Positions 8,141-15,432 of a DNA stretch of 15,591 nt are shown here, one piece after another; within the stretch, counting starts at the first letter, position 1, and the number at the start of each line of letters is the position of its first letter. Both the position numbers and the translations under genes were made by a program. The notes below the pieces were generated by a model. The model saw only the letters and a program-made list of their open reading frames with translations. It did no database searches and had not been told where the DNA came from. Source of the stretch: AM-2324 sp042091035 (lineage in GTDB: Bacteria; Bacteroidota; Bacteroidia; Chitinophagales; Saprospiraceae); NCBI GenBank assembly GCA_042091035.1, contig JBELIG010000060.1, forward strand, positions 1 to 15,591, read 5' to 3'.

Positions 8141-10096
8141 ATGACCATTAGAATCTTATCGACCTTTCTTCTAGTACTTGCATTTAATTTTGCAGTTCAA
8201 GCGCAGATAGAAAAAGACCCAATCCTTTTTACTGTAAATGGCGAGGAAGTTAGAGTCTCTGAATTCAACTACATCTACGAAAAGACGAACGGAGAAAAAG
8301 CGGATTATTCCATAAAATCTGTCAACGAATACTTAGATCTCTACAAGAAGTTTAAACTAAAAGTAGTTCGAGCAAAAGAAATGAAACTTGACACCATTCA
8401 AGTGCTTAAAAAAGAATTGGAAGGATATCAAAGACAACTTGCAGATTCATACCTACTAGACAAAGAGGTAACGGAGAAACTTACAAAAGAAGTTTTCGAC
8501 CGAACACTACAGGATGTTGAAATCAGCCATATTCTTGTTACGGTAAATCCTCAGGATACGACTAATGCTTACAAAAAGATAATTGCGGCAAAAAGCGCAC
8601 TCGCATCAGGTATGCCTTTTGAAGAAGTTGTAGAAAAATATTCGGAAGATCGTTCAGCTAAAAGAAACAAAGGATATGTTGGATTTGTAACTGCTCCCTT
8701 CCCAAATGGGCTTTATGTGCTTGAGAATATAGGCTACGATAAAGTAATTGGCGAATACCATGGTCCTGTGCGTTCCGATGCAGGTTATCATATTGTAAAA
8801 GTTGGATCTAGAAGACCAGCTAGAGGCGAAATGGAAGCAGCGCATATTTGGGTAAAAAAAGCATCTGATGGCGATGAAAAAGCTGAAATCAAAATAAAAG
8901 AAGCTTATGCTAAAATTGCGGCAGGAATGAAATTCGAGGACGCTGCCAAATTTTACTCCGATGATAAGAAAACAAACCTAAAAGGCGGATATATTGGATT
9001 CTTTGGAATCAATAAATATGAAATCAAATTTGAAAATACCGTTTATGGACTTGAAGATGGTACTTATTCAGAACCTTTTGAATCTGCTTCCGGCTGGCAT
9101 ATAGTTAAACGTATTTCTAGAAAAGGTCCTCAGGAGTATAATCTAGTTAAACCCAAGCTTCAGGCTACTATCAAAAAGGATAGTCGCTTTATGATCGCAA
9201 AAGATAAGATGGTAGAACGCATCAAGTCGGAGAATAACTTTAAACTTAACGAGGAAACCCTCAATGCGTTTACAGCTACATTAGACAAGAACTTCCTTAC
9301 TTACAAATGGAAGCCAAGTACAATAGGAGCAGAAAATGTGCTTTTCACATTTAATGAATCATATAAAGTTACGATTAAGGATTTCAATGAATACTTGAAA
9401 AAGAATTCAAGAGATCGTATTCGTATGGGTAAAGCTACCGAGATTAGTTATGCTGTAGAGATTCTTTTCAACGCATTTTCGAATGATCAAAGTTTGAAAT
9501 ACGAAGAGATGATGCTAGCAACAAAGTACCCAGAATTTCGCTCATTGATGAGAGAATACTCAGAAGGAATATTGTTGTTTGAAGCAACTAAAATAGAAGT
9601 TTGGGATCTTGCAAGCAAGGATACTAGTGGACTTATTGAGTTCCATAAAACTATTGCAGACAGATACCAGTGGAGAGAGCGTGCAGTAGCTTCGATCTAC
9701 ACACTTAATAATTTGGACGAAGCCCAAATGGCTAAGATTCTAAAATATGCACGTAAAAAAACTCCAGAAAAGGTACTCTCGAAGTTCAATAAAAAAGAAG
9801 AGATACTGTCGCATATTTCAAAAACATTTGAAAAAGAGGGCGCTCGTATTGTGAGAGGCATGGATTGGAAAATTGGTGCTATGACTACTGTAGAGGTAAA
9901 TGAATATGATAAGACTCAAAGCTTCCTTAAATTTGAGGAGCTTCAACCTAAGGTCAATAAGACAATAGATGAAGCTAGAGGATATATAATCTCCGATTAT
10001 CAGGATTATCTTCAGAAAGAATGGATCGATAAGCTTGAAGACAAGTACGAGATAAAGGTGAACAATGATGTTCTCAAAAGTCTTTACAACAAATAA
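8141..10096 (+). CDS. Periplasmic peptidylprolyl isomerase with two parvulin domains
   Basis: A 651-residue exported foldase of the PpiC/SurA type. I place the start at the ATG at 8141 because it gives a clean signal peptide, MTIRILSTFLLVLAFNFAVQAQ, with cleavage likely around residues 20-22. The frame extends upstream to a TTG at 8087, but that would bury the signal peptide. An N-terminal chaperone-like segment (about 28-120) begins LFTVNGEEVRVSEF. Parvulin domain 1 spans about 124-224 (VEISHILVTV, KGYVGF, GPVRSDAGYHIVKV). Parvulin domain 2 spans about 230-327 (AAHIWVKK, KGGYIGFFG, PFESASGWHIVKR). A further parvulin-like but degenerate stretch lies at about 511-600. The C-terminal helix and strand ARGYIISDYQDYLQKEW (612-628) resemble the SurA C-terminus. 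It is the first of three consecutive chaperone/PPIase genes; the next starts 3 nt after its stop. It probably guards outer-membrane proteins in transit. Named client proteins cannot be inferred. Confidence 0.9.
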   Translation: MTIRILSTFLLVLAFNFAVQAQIEKDPILFTVNGEEVRVSEFNYIYEKTNGEKADYSIKSVNEYLDLYKKFKLKVVRAKEMKLDTIQVLKKELEGYQRQLADSYLLDKEVTEKLTKEVFDRTLQDVEISHILVTVNPQDTTNAYKKIIAAKSALASGMPFEEVVEKYSEDRSAKRNKGYVGFVTAPFPNGLYVLENIGYDKVIGEYHGPVRSDAGYHIVKVGSRRPARGEMEAAHIWVKKASDGDEKAEIKIKEAYAKIAAGMKFEDAAKFYSDDKKTNLKGGYIGFFGINKYEIKFENTVYGLEDGTYSEPFESASGWHIVKRISRKGPQEYNLVKPKLQATIKKDSRFMIAKDKMVERIKSENNFKLNEETLNAFTATLDKNFLTYKWKPSTIGAENVLFTFNESYKVTIKDFNEYLKKNSRDRIRMGKATEISYAVEILFNAFSNDQSLKYEEMMLATKYPEFRSLMREYSEGILLFEATKIEVWDLASKDTSGLIEFHKTIADRYQWRERAVASIYTLNNLDEAQMAKILKYARKKTPEKVLSKFNKKEEILSHISKTFEKEGARIVRGMDWKIGAMTTVEVNEYDKTQSFLKFEELQPKVNKTIDEARGYIISDYQDYLQKEWIDKLEDKYEIKVNNDVLKSLYNK

Positions 10097-10099
10097 TAA

Positions 10100-10966
10100 A
10101 TGAAGATTGCTTTCAATAAAAATAATATACAGCTGATAAGCCTTTGCATCGTCATTGGCTTATCAATCTGTATTTCATGTACACCTGCAGAGGAAGAGTC
10201 AGATTCAAAAGTTATTGCAGAGGTATACGATAGAAAATTATATGCAGAAGATTTGGAAGGTCTTGTCCCCTATGGCCTAAGCACGAATGACAGTGCTATG
10301 CTAGTGGGATCATATATTGATAACTGGATGCAAGATGCCTCCTTGATGCACGAAGCAAGTCGAAATACACCAAGTGACTTAGATATCGATGAGTTAGTGA
10401 AAGATTATCGGGAATCTTTGATCTTACACAATTACGAAAAGATACTAATCAATGAATTCTTAGATTCTTTAGTGACAACTGAAGAACTCGAGCTGTATTA
10501 CCAAGAGAATGAAATGAAGTTCAAGCAAAAAGAGCCTTTGCTTAAAGTTCAGTTCGTCAAAATACTTACAGAATCAGAAGATCTAGACCTTCTAATAGAA
10601 TCCTGGAAAGATAATACAGACCCAGCTCTACTCCTTGATTACTGCAAAAGATATGCACATATACACATGTTGGATAGCAATACTTGGAGAAATTTCTCAG
10701 GCCTTGAGGTACACCTACCCCAAAGTTTGAAAGGAAAAAATGTAGAACAACTGCCTAAGAATAAAATATTTGAAGAGGAAAAATTCACCTATCTGCTGAA
10801 GATTTTAGAAATTGTGCCCGATGGGAATATGGCACCTTTTGAATATGCCTCCGTGCAAGCTAAGAAAGTCATACTTCATCAAAGAAAGGTTAAATTGCTC
10901 AATGAAAAGAAAAAGAACATTTTTCAGGAGGCAGTGCGAAAAAATCAAGTGAAGACATACAACTAA
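10100..10966 (+). CDS. SurA-like lipoprotein with degenerate parvulin domain
   Basis: A 288-residue putative lipoprotein. The signal sequence runs to C27 in LSICISCTPA. The lipobox is slightly atypical (C at -3, I at -2, S at -1). The mature N-terminus is acidic (TPAEEESD). The order of segments follows SurA/PpiC proteins. A chaperone-type N region is VIAEVYDRKLYAEDLEGLVP (38-57), with helices to about 125. The linker TTEELELYYQENEMKFKQKE (126-145) leads into a region at the parvulin position. There, SHIL is replaced by VQFVKI (150-155) and the usual G-Y/F-H-I end by FTYLLKILE (229-237). A C-terminal helix (about 250-284) is like the SurA tail. The catalytic histidines are not seen, so PPIase activity is unlikely; a holdase role is inference. 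The ATG lies 3 nt after the preceding stop, so translation is probably coupled. Confidence 0.75.
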   Translation: MKIAFNKNNIQLISLCIVIGLSICISCTPAEEESDSKVIAEVYDRKLYAEDLEGLVPYGLSTNDSAMLVGSYIDNWMQDASLMHEASRNTPSDLDIDELVKDYRESLILHNYEKILINEFLDSLVTTEELELYYQENEMKFKQKEPLLKVQFVKILTESEDLDLLIESWKDNTDPALLLDYCKRYAHIHMLDSNTWRNFSGLEVHLPQSLKGKNVEQLPKNKIFEEEKFTYLLKILEIVPDGNMAPFEYASVQAKKVILHQRKVKLLNEKKKNIFQEAVRKNQVKTYN

Positions 10967-11018
10967 TAACAAGGCTTTGATACTCTTTATACTATTCGAA
11001 GCATTTATTACATACATA

Positions 11019-12389
11019 ATGAAAAAGAACTATCCTATGAAAGGATCTAATAGAGCCTTATTTACTTGCATACTAATTTGGGGATTAGCTTCATTTGCTA
11101 ATGCTCAAGGTCAGGTAATTGATAAGGTAATCGGAACAGTGGGAGGAGAATACATCTTGCTTTCGGATGTTTTGGAGCAAAAAGCTAAGCTTGAAGCTCA
11201 GCAAGGGACATTGCCTGAAAATATTGATTGTATACTTGTAGAAGGTGAGATATCTAGAAAGCTATTGATCAATCAAGCAAAATTAGATTCTTTGTTGATT
11301 ACAGAAGATGAGATACAGACTCAACTAAATACACGTGTCGACCAGATACTTGCCTATATGAATGGTGATGAGCAACAGTTTGAGGATTACTACGGCCAGT
11401 CAGTCAATGAGTTCAAAACCCTCTTTAGAGAGGATATAGAGTCTCAAATGCTTGCTGAGCGTATGCGCGGACAAATTGCTTTAGATATCAAAGTAACGCC
11501 TTCAGAAGTCAATGAATTCTTTCAGAAGATCCCAAATGATTCTCTTCCTTACTTCAATTCTGAAGTAGAAATAGGTGAAATTGTTGTTTCTCCTAAAGTG
11601 AATTTGGAAGAACGCTCAAAAGCTCAAGAAAAAGCTAAAGGTCTATTGGAACAAATCCAGGATGGAGCTGATTTTGCCGACTTAGCGAAGAAGAATTCCA
11701 TGGATGGATCTGCACGTATCGGCGGAGACCTTGGCTGGACAAAAAGAGGATCTTTTGTTCCAGAATTCGAAGCTAGTGCCTATAACTTGGAAGCAATGGA
11801 AATCTCTGATCTTGTAGAATCTGAGTTTGGATTTCACATCATCCAACTTCTAGAGCGAAGAGGTAACTCTATTCACACAAGACATATACTTATCAAGCCA
11901 GAGATTACAGATGAGGATCTTAGTAAGACTGAGAATGATCTCTTGGATATAAAAAGAATGGTAGGTTCCGACTCAATGAGCTTCTCCTTTGCTGTGAAAA
12001 AATATGGTTCTGATAAAGAGCAAAGTTATAATAATGATGGTCGTATGATGAATCCGCAAACTCAGAATACATTCTTTCAGATGAATGAGCTTGATCCGGA
12101 TATTTTCTTTACCATAGATACAATGAAGGTTGGAGAATTATCGAATCCTTTTCAGTTATACAATGTGAGAGGTGAGATACAATACAAGATTATTCAGCTT
12201 CAATCTAGAACAAATCCGCATACAGCCAATCTGTTGCAAGATTACTCCAAGATTCAGGCTGCAGCCAGCGATAAGAAAAAGAATGAATTTGTGAATGAAT
12301 GGGTCAATCAAACCATCAAGAACACATTCATTGAAATAAAATCGGACTATGCTACTTGTCCGGAAGTCCAGAAATGGGTAAGTAAATAA
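11019..12389 (+). CDS. surA: Periplasmic chaperone / peptidylprolyl isomerase SurA
   Basis: A 456-residue exported protein from the ATG at 11019. The frame extends to a TTG at 10977, and another ATG lies at 11037. I prefer 11019 because it gives a typical signal peptide, MKKNYPMKGSNRALFTC..., ending ASFANAQ (24-30). The SurA N-terminal chaperone domain covers about 32-175 (VIDKVIGTVGGEYILLSDV, ITEDEIQTQLNTRVDQIL, then VTPSEVNEFFQKIP). Parvulin domain 1 spans about 180-280 (VEIGEIVVSP, ARIGGDLGW, FVPEFEASAY, GFHIIQLLERRG). Parvulin domain 2 spans about 285-397 (HTRHILIKP, SYNNDGRM, YKIIQLQSR). The C-terminal helix NEFVNEWVNQTIKNTFIEIK completes the chaperone core. SurA delivers unfolded outer-membrane proteins toward the BAM complex. 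The length fits E. coli SurA closely. It is the last gene of the plus-strand block, 52 nt after the lipoprotein gene and immediately before a strong terminator. Confidence 0.93.
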   Translation: MKKNYPMKGSNRALFTCILIWGLASFANAQGQVIDKVIGTVGGEYILLSDVLEQKAKLEAQQGTLPENIDCILVEGEISRKLLINQAKLDSLLITEDEIQTQLNTRVDQILAYMNGDEQQFEDYYGQSVNEFKTLFREDIESQMLAERMRGQIALDIKVTPSEVNEFFQKIPNDSLPYFNSEVEIGEIVVSPKVNLEERSKAQEKAKGLLEQIQDGADFADLAKKNSMDGSARIGGDLGWTKRGSFVPEFEASAYNLEAMEISDLVESEFGFHIIQLLERRGNSIHTRHILIKPEITDEDLSKTENDLLDIKRMVGSDSMSFSFAVKKYGSDKEQSYNNDGRMMNPQTQNTFFQMNELDPDIFFTIDTMKVGELSNPFQLYNVRGEIQYKIIQLQSRTNPHTANLLQDYSKIQAAASDKKKNEFVNEWVNQTIKNTFIEIKSDYATCPEVQKWVSK

Positions 12390-12425
12390 AAAAAAGCGCG
12401 CTTCGATGAAGCGCGCTTTTTTTTT
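12388..12425. terminator. Strong bidirectional intrinsic terminator between surA and the four-helix membrane protein gene
   Basis: AGCGCGCTTC (12395-12404) pairs perfectly with GAAGCGCGCT (12408-12417) around the 3-nt loop GAT. Eight A (12388-12395) precede the stem and nine T (12417-12425) follow, so it works as a terminator on either strand. Both converging genes run into it. The A-tract overlaps the surA stop codon and the T-tract overlaps the stop codon of the minus-strand gene. Confidence 0.93.
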
Positions 12426-12843
12426 ATTTAAACATATCGAAAACACCCTTCTCTTCAGGCGATTGCTTCATCAAAACATAAAGCAACATGCCCGCTAAAG
12501 CATTATACATATTGAATTCGTTTTGGAAGATATAACTGAATATCAGATTAATTAATACAGCTCCTTCCATCAATGCTAGCCGAACAATATATTGAGCCCT
12601 AAGCTTATTGTAGAGTGCCTCATCCTTATCTGGATTAGCATCTAGAACCAATGTATTCTTCTGCTTGAACCAATTTGCAGCAGCGAAGCAGGAAACCATA
12701 AGAATAGCTCCAATGATCCAATAGATATCTATCTCTTTGACTTGAGACTCTAGGTCTGAAATCAAGCGAAAAACTGCTGTAATACTTAGCTGCCCAAACA
12801 ATAGGGCAATAAAAATCAGGTGTTCCTTATTTTGATCTTTCAT
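12424..12843 (-). CDS. Unknown four-helix inner-membrane protein
   Basis: A 139-residue protein that I do not recognise. It has four hydrophobic segments: about 8-28 (LIFIALLFGQLSITAVF), 40-59 (IYWIIGAILMVSCFAAANWF), 85-106 (YIVRLALMEGAVLINLIFSYIF) and 110-124 (MYNALAGMLLYVLM). The short loops and the tail EEKGVFDMFK are charged. The long middle loop (about 60-84) is polar with many acidic and basic residues. Four helices with both ends on one side suggest a small cytoplasmic-membrane protein. No catalytic or metal motif is evident. The ATG is at 12841-12843. It lies 52 nt downstream of the peptide transporter gene and ends inside the convergent terminator. A hairpin starts 14 nt upstream of its start codon. 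Confidence 0.75.
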   Translation of the reverse strand: MKDQNKEHLIFIALLFGQLSITAVFRLISDLESQVKEIDIYWIIGAILMVSCFAAANWFKQKNTLVLDANPDKDEALYNKLRAQYIVRLALMEGAVLINLIFSYIFQNEFNMYNALAGMLLYVLMKQSPEEKGVFDMFK

Positions 12844-12857
12844 TCAAGTATTATTTT

Positions 12858-12894
12858 GAGCTTCCTGAAACACCAGGAAGCTCGTATTTTTTTT
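12858..12894 (+). terminator. Perfect 10-bp hairpin with a T-tract on the plus strand
   Basis: GAGCTTCCTG (12858-12867) pairs fully with CAGGAAGCTC (12874-12883) around the loop AAACAC. On the plus strand it is followed by GTA and eight T (12887-12894), the form of an intrinsic terminator. Both flanking genes are on the minus strand. In that direction the stem is followed by AAAATAATAC, not by U. It may stop plus-strand read-through or antisense RNA before it enters the transporter gene. On the minus strand it may instead act as a 3' stem for the transporter mRNA or a leader hairpin for the next gene. Confidence 0.65.
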
Positions 12895-12895
12895 A

Positions 12896-14302
12896 TTAAG
12901 CCACATCTTCCGCTCCATGGGCAAGACGCTTTAGAGGCTTCAGTATAGCTATAATTAGAAGTCCAAATACAGTACAGAAAACAGCTATTCCTGTAAATAC
13001 TTGAAATTCTCCAGCTCCTTCTGAAAGGCCTCCAACAAGACCAGCCAGTTTATTTCCCAAACCAGTAGCAGCAAAGTATGCTCCCATCATAAAAGATGCA
13101 TACTTTAATGGAGCTAGTTTCGTAATAAATGACAAAGCCACAGGCGAAGCACATAATTCACCAAGCGTGTGGAATAGATAGGCAAGTACTAACCAAATCA
13201 TTGCAGACTTTTCAACTATATTCTCTCCATCCATCACTACTTCTGTTGAGGCTTTAGTCATAAAGAAAAAGCCAAATCCCATCACAATAACACCAATAGC
13301 CATTTTGAACAAAGAAGAGGATTCTTTACCCTTCTTTCCCCATCTGTACCAAAATGCACCAACAAGCGTTCCAAGTGTGATTATAAAAAATGCGTTTACA
13401 GATTGAAATACTGCTGCAGGAACTTCATTCCCAATAAATGGTAGTGCAAATGAAAGTACTCTGTCTGTTTTTTGCTCTGTATAAATACTCATCAATCCAC
13501 CTGCTTGCTCGAAGGCACCCCAAAACACAATTATAATTAAGAAAGACAAGAACATTACAAGCATTCTATCTTTTTCAATACTAGTCAATGGCCTTTCTCT
13601 TGCTTCTCTTTCCTCTTTAGAAGCTTTAGAGCCTCCTGAAAATTCTCCAACTCCTTTTAAATATTTCTGACCGTACAGATAAACTATTTGCCCCAATGCC
13701 ATACCAATACCCGCAAGTCCAAAACCATAATGCCAGCCATATTTTGCGGCAACAGCTCCTACAATCAAGGCTCCTAAGAATGCGCCCAGATTGATTCCTA
13801 TATAGAAAATATAAAACCCACGATCTCTTCGGTCATCCCCTTTTCCATAAAGTCCACCTACCATAGAAGAAATATTAGGTTTTAAAAAACCGACTCCAAT
13901 AACAATTAAAGTAAGCCCAGTAAAGAAAGCCCATTGTGCATCTATTGCCAATACACCATGCCCCAAGCACAGTAAAAGGCCTCCAAACATCACCGCTCTT
14001 TTTTGACCAATAAATTTATCTGCAATCCATCCACCTGGAATTGATGTTAAATAAACACACATGGTATAGGTTCCATAAAATGCTATTGTTTCTGCATTTG
14101 TCCAGCCATATCCTGATTGAGGACTACCGGCAATTACAGGTGCAACCAAAAATAATGTGAGTAATGCGCGCATCCCATAGTACGAGAAGCGTTCCCACAT
14201 TTCAACAAAAAATAATACGTAAAGTCCAACAGGATGGCCAAACAACTCCTTCCCTTCAGGTGATCCATTATCATCTAAAAACGCAGTAGAATTAGAACTC
14301 AT
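12896..14302 (-). CDS. POT/PTR2-family proton-coupled di-/tripeptide transporter
   Basis: A 468-residue major-facilitator transporter that imports small peptides with protons. The POT motif ExxER is E34-M-W-E37-R38 in VEMWERFSYYGMRALL, and R45 is the second TM1 arginine. Also present are GGWIADKFIGQKRA (90-103), K141 in GFLKPNISSMVGGLYG, and the PTR2 signature FYIFYIGINLGAF (163-175). TM7 carries FWGAFEQAGG (260-269), and TM10 carries E382 in HTLGELCASPVALSFITKLA. All the usual proton- and peptide-binding residues are present. I count 12 hydrophobic helices. After TM6 a charged linker (about 211-245) leads straight into TM7, with no sign of the extra HA/HB pair found in most bacterial POTs. 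The start is an ATG at 14300-14302. It is downstream of the rhodanese gene after 126 nt and upstream of the four-helix protein gene. Confidence 0.95.
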   Translation of the reverse strand: MSSNSTAFLDDNGSPEGKELFGHPVGLYVLFFVEMWERFSYYGMRALLTLFLVAPVIAGSPQSGYGWTNAETIAFYGTYTMCVYLTSIPGGWIADKFIGQKRAVMFGGLLLCLGHGVLAIDAQWAFFTGLTLIVIGVGFLKPNISSMVGGLYGKGDDRRDRGFYIFYIGINLGAFLGALIVGAVAAKYGWHYGFGLAGIGMALGQIVYLYGQKYLKGVGEFSGGSKASKEEREARERPLTSIEKDRMLVMFLSFLIIIVFWGAFEQAGGLMSIYTEQKTDRVLSFALPFIGNEVPAAVFQSVNAFFIITLGTLVGAFWYRWGKKGKESSSLFKMAIGVIVMGFGFFFMTKASTEVVMDGENIVEKSAMIWLVLAYLFHTLGELCASPVALSFITKLAPLKYASFMMGAYFAATGLGNKLAGLVGGLSEGAGEFQVFTGIAVFCTVFGLLIIAILKPLKRLAHGAEDVA

Positions 14303-14428
14303 ATACTTGTATTTAAATAGATTTTAATATTGAATTAGTATTTTAACGGGTAGGAAAATATACTTTTTTCCCTAAGAAACGGCTATAATGATTCTACTTT
14401 TAACTCATAGATAGTTCAAAAGCTAAAA

Positions 14429-14731
14429 TTAGTGATTCAACAAGGGATAAATCCCACCTCGTAGGTTGTAAAAATCTGTTGATTTGAAATGAAACTTCAA
14501 CTTTTGAATAGCGATTTGAGATCTGATTCCTCTCTTACAATAGAATACCACAGGCTTATCCGTGCTGATTTTTTCTTTTTGATTTACAATTTCTCCTAAT
14601 GGTATCCATTCCCCTCCTATATTGAAATGAGCGCGCTCTGAATCTTCACGAACATCTACCAATTGAAAGGATTTAGAATCTGCTTTCCATTGCTGCAATT
14701 CATCCAGATCTATTGACTTTATCCCCATCAT
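14429..14731 (-). CDS. Single-domain rhodanese-like protein
   Basis: About 100 residues from the ATG at 14729-14731. The frame continues to a TTG at 14749 that overlaps the upstream gene, and a second ATG follows directly at 14726-14728. It is one rhodanese domain: LVDVREDSERAHFNIGGEWI is the conserved first half, and the active-site loop is CKRGIRS with the catalytic cysteine at residue 65. RGGIYPLL forms the C-terminal motif. There is no signal peptide, so it is cytoplasmic, similar in size to GlpE-type sulfurtransferases. The family moves sulfane sulfur between donors and acceptors such as cyanide or thiols; the physiological partner here is unknown. It follows the DUF4230 gene by 10 nt, which suggests cotranscription. 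Confidence 0.9.
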   Translation of the reverse strand: MMGIKSIDLDELQQWKADSKSFQLVDVREDSERAHFNIGGEWIPLGEIVNQKEKISTDKPVVFYCKRGIRSQIAIQKLKFHFKSTDFYNLRGGIYPLLNH

Positions 14732-14741
14732 AACTTTAATT

Positions 14742-15383
14742 TTACTCAAAGGTATTAAAGTTTTTTTGTGGAATAGAGTCCATACCTATAATTTCAAATG
14801 ACCAACCGGATGCCTCTGCTATAAATCGCATCATGTCAACCATCTTATTCCCATTGGCATTGGCGAGCTCCATAAGATCTGATTGTTCTGCAGCTTTTCG
14901 AATTTGGGCTTCCGCCTCTTGATTTAAATAAACATAGTCTGCCTCTGTTAATTCATTCAAGAATGTCCATTCATCCTTTTCAAAATATACAACTTCATGA
15001 TCTACAGAAAGCACCTTAGGATCAGGCAGGTTACTAACGATAATTGTATTATCCTTCTCAATAGCTTCTATCTTAATAGAGCCCATATCATAGCCGACCA
15101 TAACGGTAGCATTGACTTTGAGAGTTGCTCGAACTGGTAGATAATTTTTAATCAGAAGGTAATCCATGTAAGTCGAAAAGTCAGACTCATCTTTATACTC
15201 TACCTCTTCAGTAAAAAAACCCTCTACAGTAACCAATTTACAGACCTCCTCAATCTTGTTAATCACAATCTGAGAAGCAATTTGTGCTTGCTTTGGCTTG
15301 GCATTAAAGAAGTTCCAACTAACTAGAATCCCTGCTCCAAAGATAAATAACACCATAAAAACTCTGAACATAGTCTTAGCCAT
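14742..15383 (-). CDS. Membrane-anchored DUF4230 family protein
   Basis: A 213-residue protein from the ATG at 15381-15383; the frame also reaches a TTG at 15392. The N-terminus MAKTMFRVFMVLFIFGAGIL (TM about 7-25) is a signal anchor, so the rest is probably outside the cytoplasm. The body matches the DUF4230 pattern as I know it: KLVTVEGFFTEEVEYKD (49-65), LPVRATLKVNATVMVGYDM (82-100), IIVSNLPDPKVLSV (114-127). A basic/acidic helical part follows (about 143-190, with QEAEAQIRKAAEQ), then a short C-terminal strand, WSFEIIGMDSIP. The function of DUF4230 is not established. It lies 49 nt after the DUF3108 stop and 10 nt before the rhodanese start, all on one strand. Confidence 0.82.
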   Translation of the reverse strand: MAKTMFRVFMVLFIFGAGILVSWNFFNAKPKQAQIASQIVINKIEEVCKLVTVEGFFTEEVEYKDESDFSTYMDYLLIKNYLPVRATLKVNATVMVGYDMGSIKIEAIEKDNTIIVSNLPDPKVLSVDHEVVYFEKDEWTFLNELTEADYVYLNQEAEAQIRKAAEQSDLMELANANGNKMVDMMRFIAEASGWSFEIIGMDSIPQKNFNTFE

Positions 15384-15432
15384 AGTCGACAATTGATTTA
15401 TTCAGATAAAAAATACAAAAATTAATCGAATA

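Noticed and set aside
10977..11018. TTG start that would extend SurA by 14 residues
   Set aside because: The extension gives a second hydrophobic stretch before the normal signal peptide; the ATG at 11019 fits better.
14355..14362. TATATTTT on the minus strand as a promoter for the peptide transporter
   Set aside because: It lacks the final G of the consensus and has no -33 element at a suitable distance.
14732..14749. TTG start giving the rhodanese an overlap with the DUF4230 gene
   Set aside because: Two ATG codons just downstream (14729-14731 and 14726-14728) precede the rhodanese domain and need no overlap.
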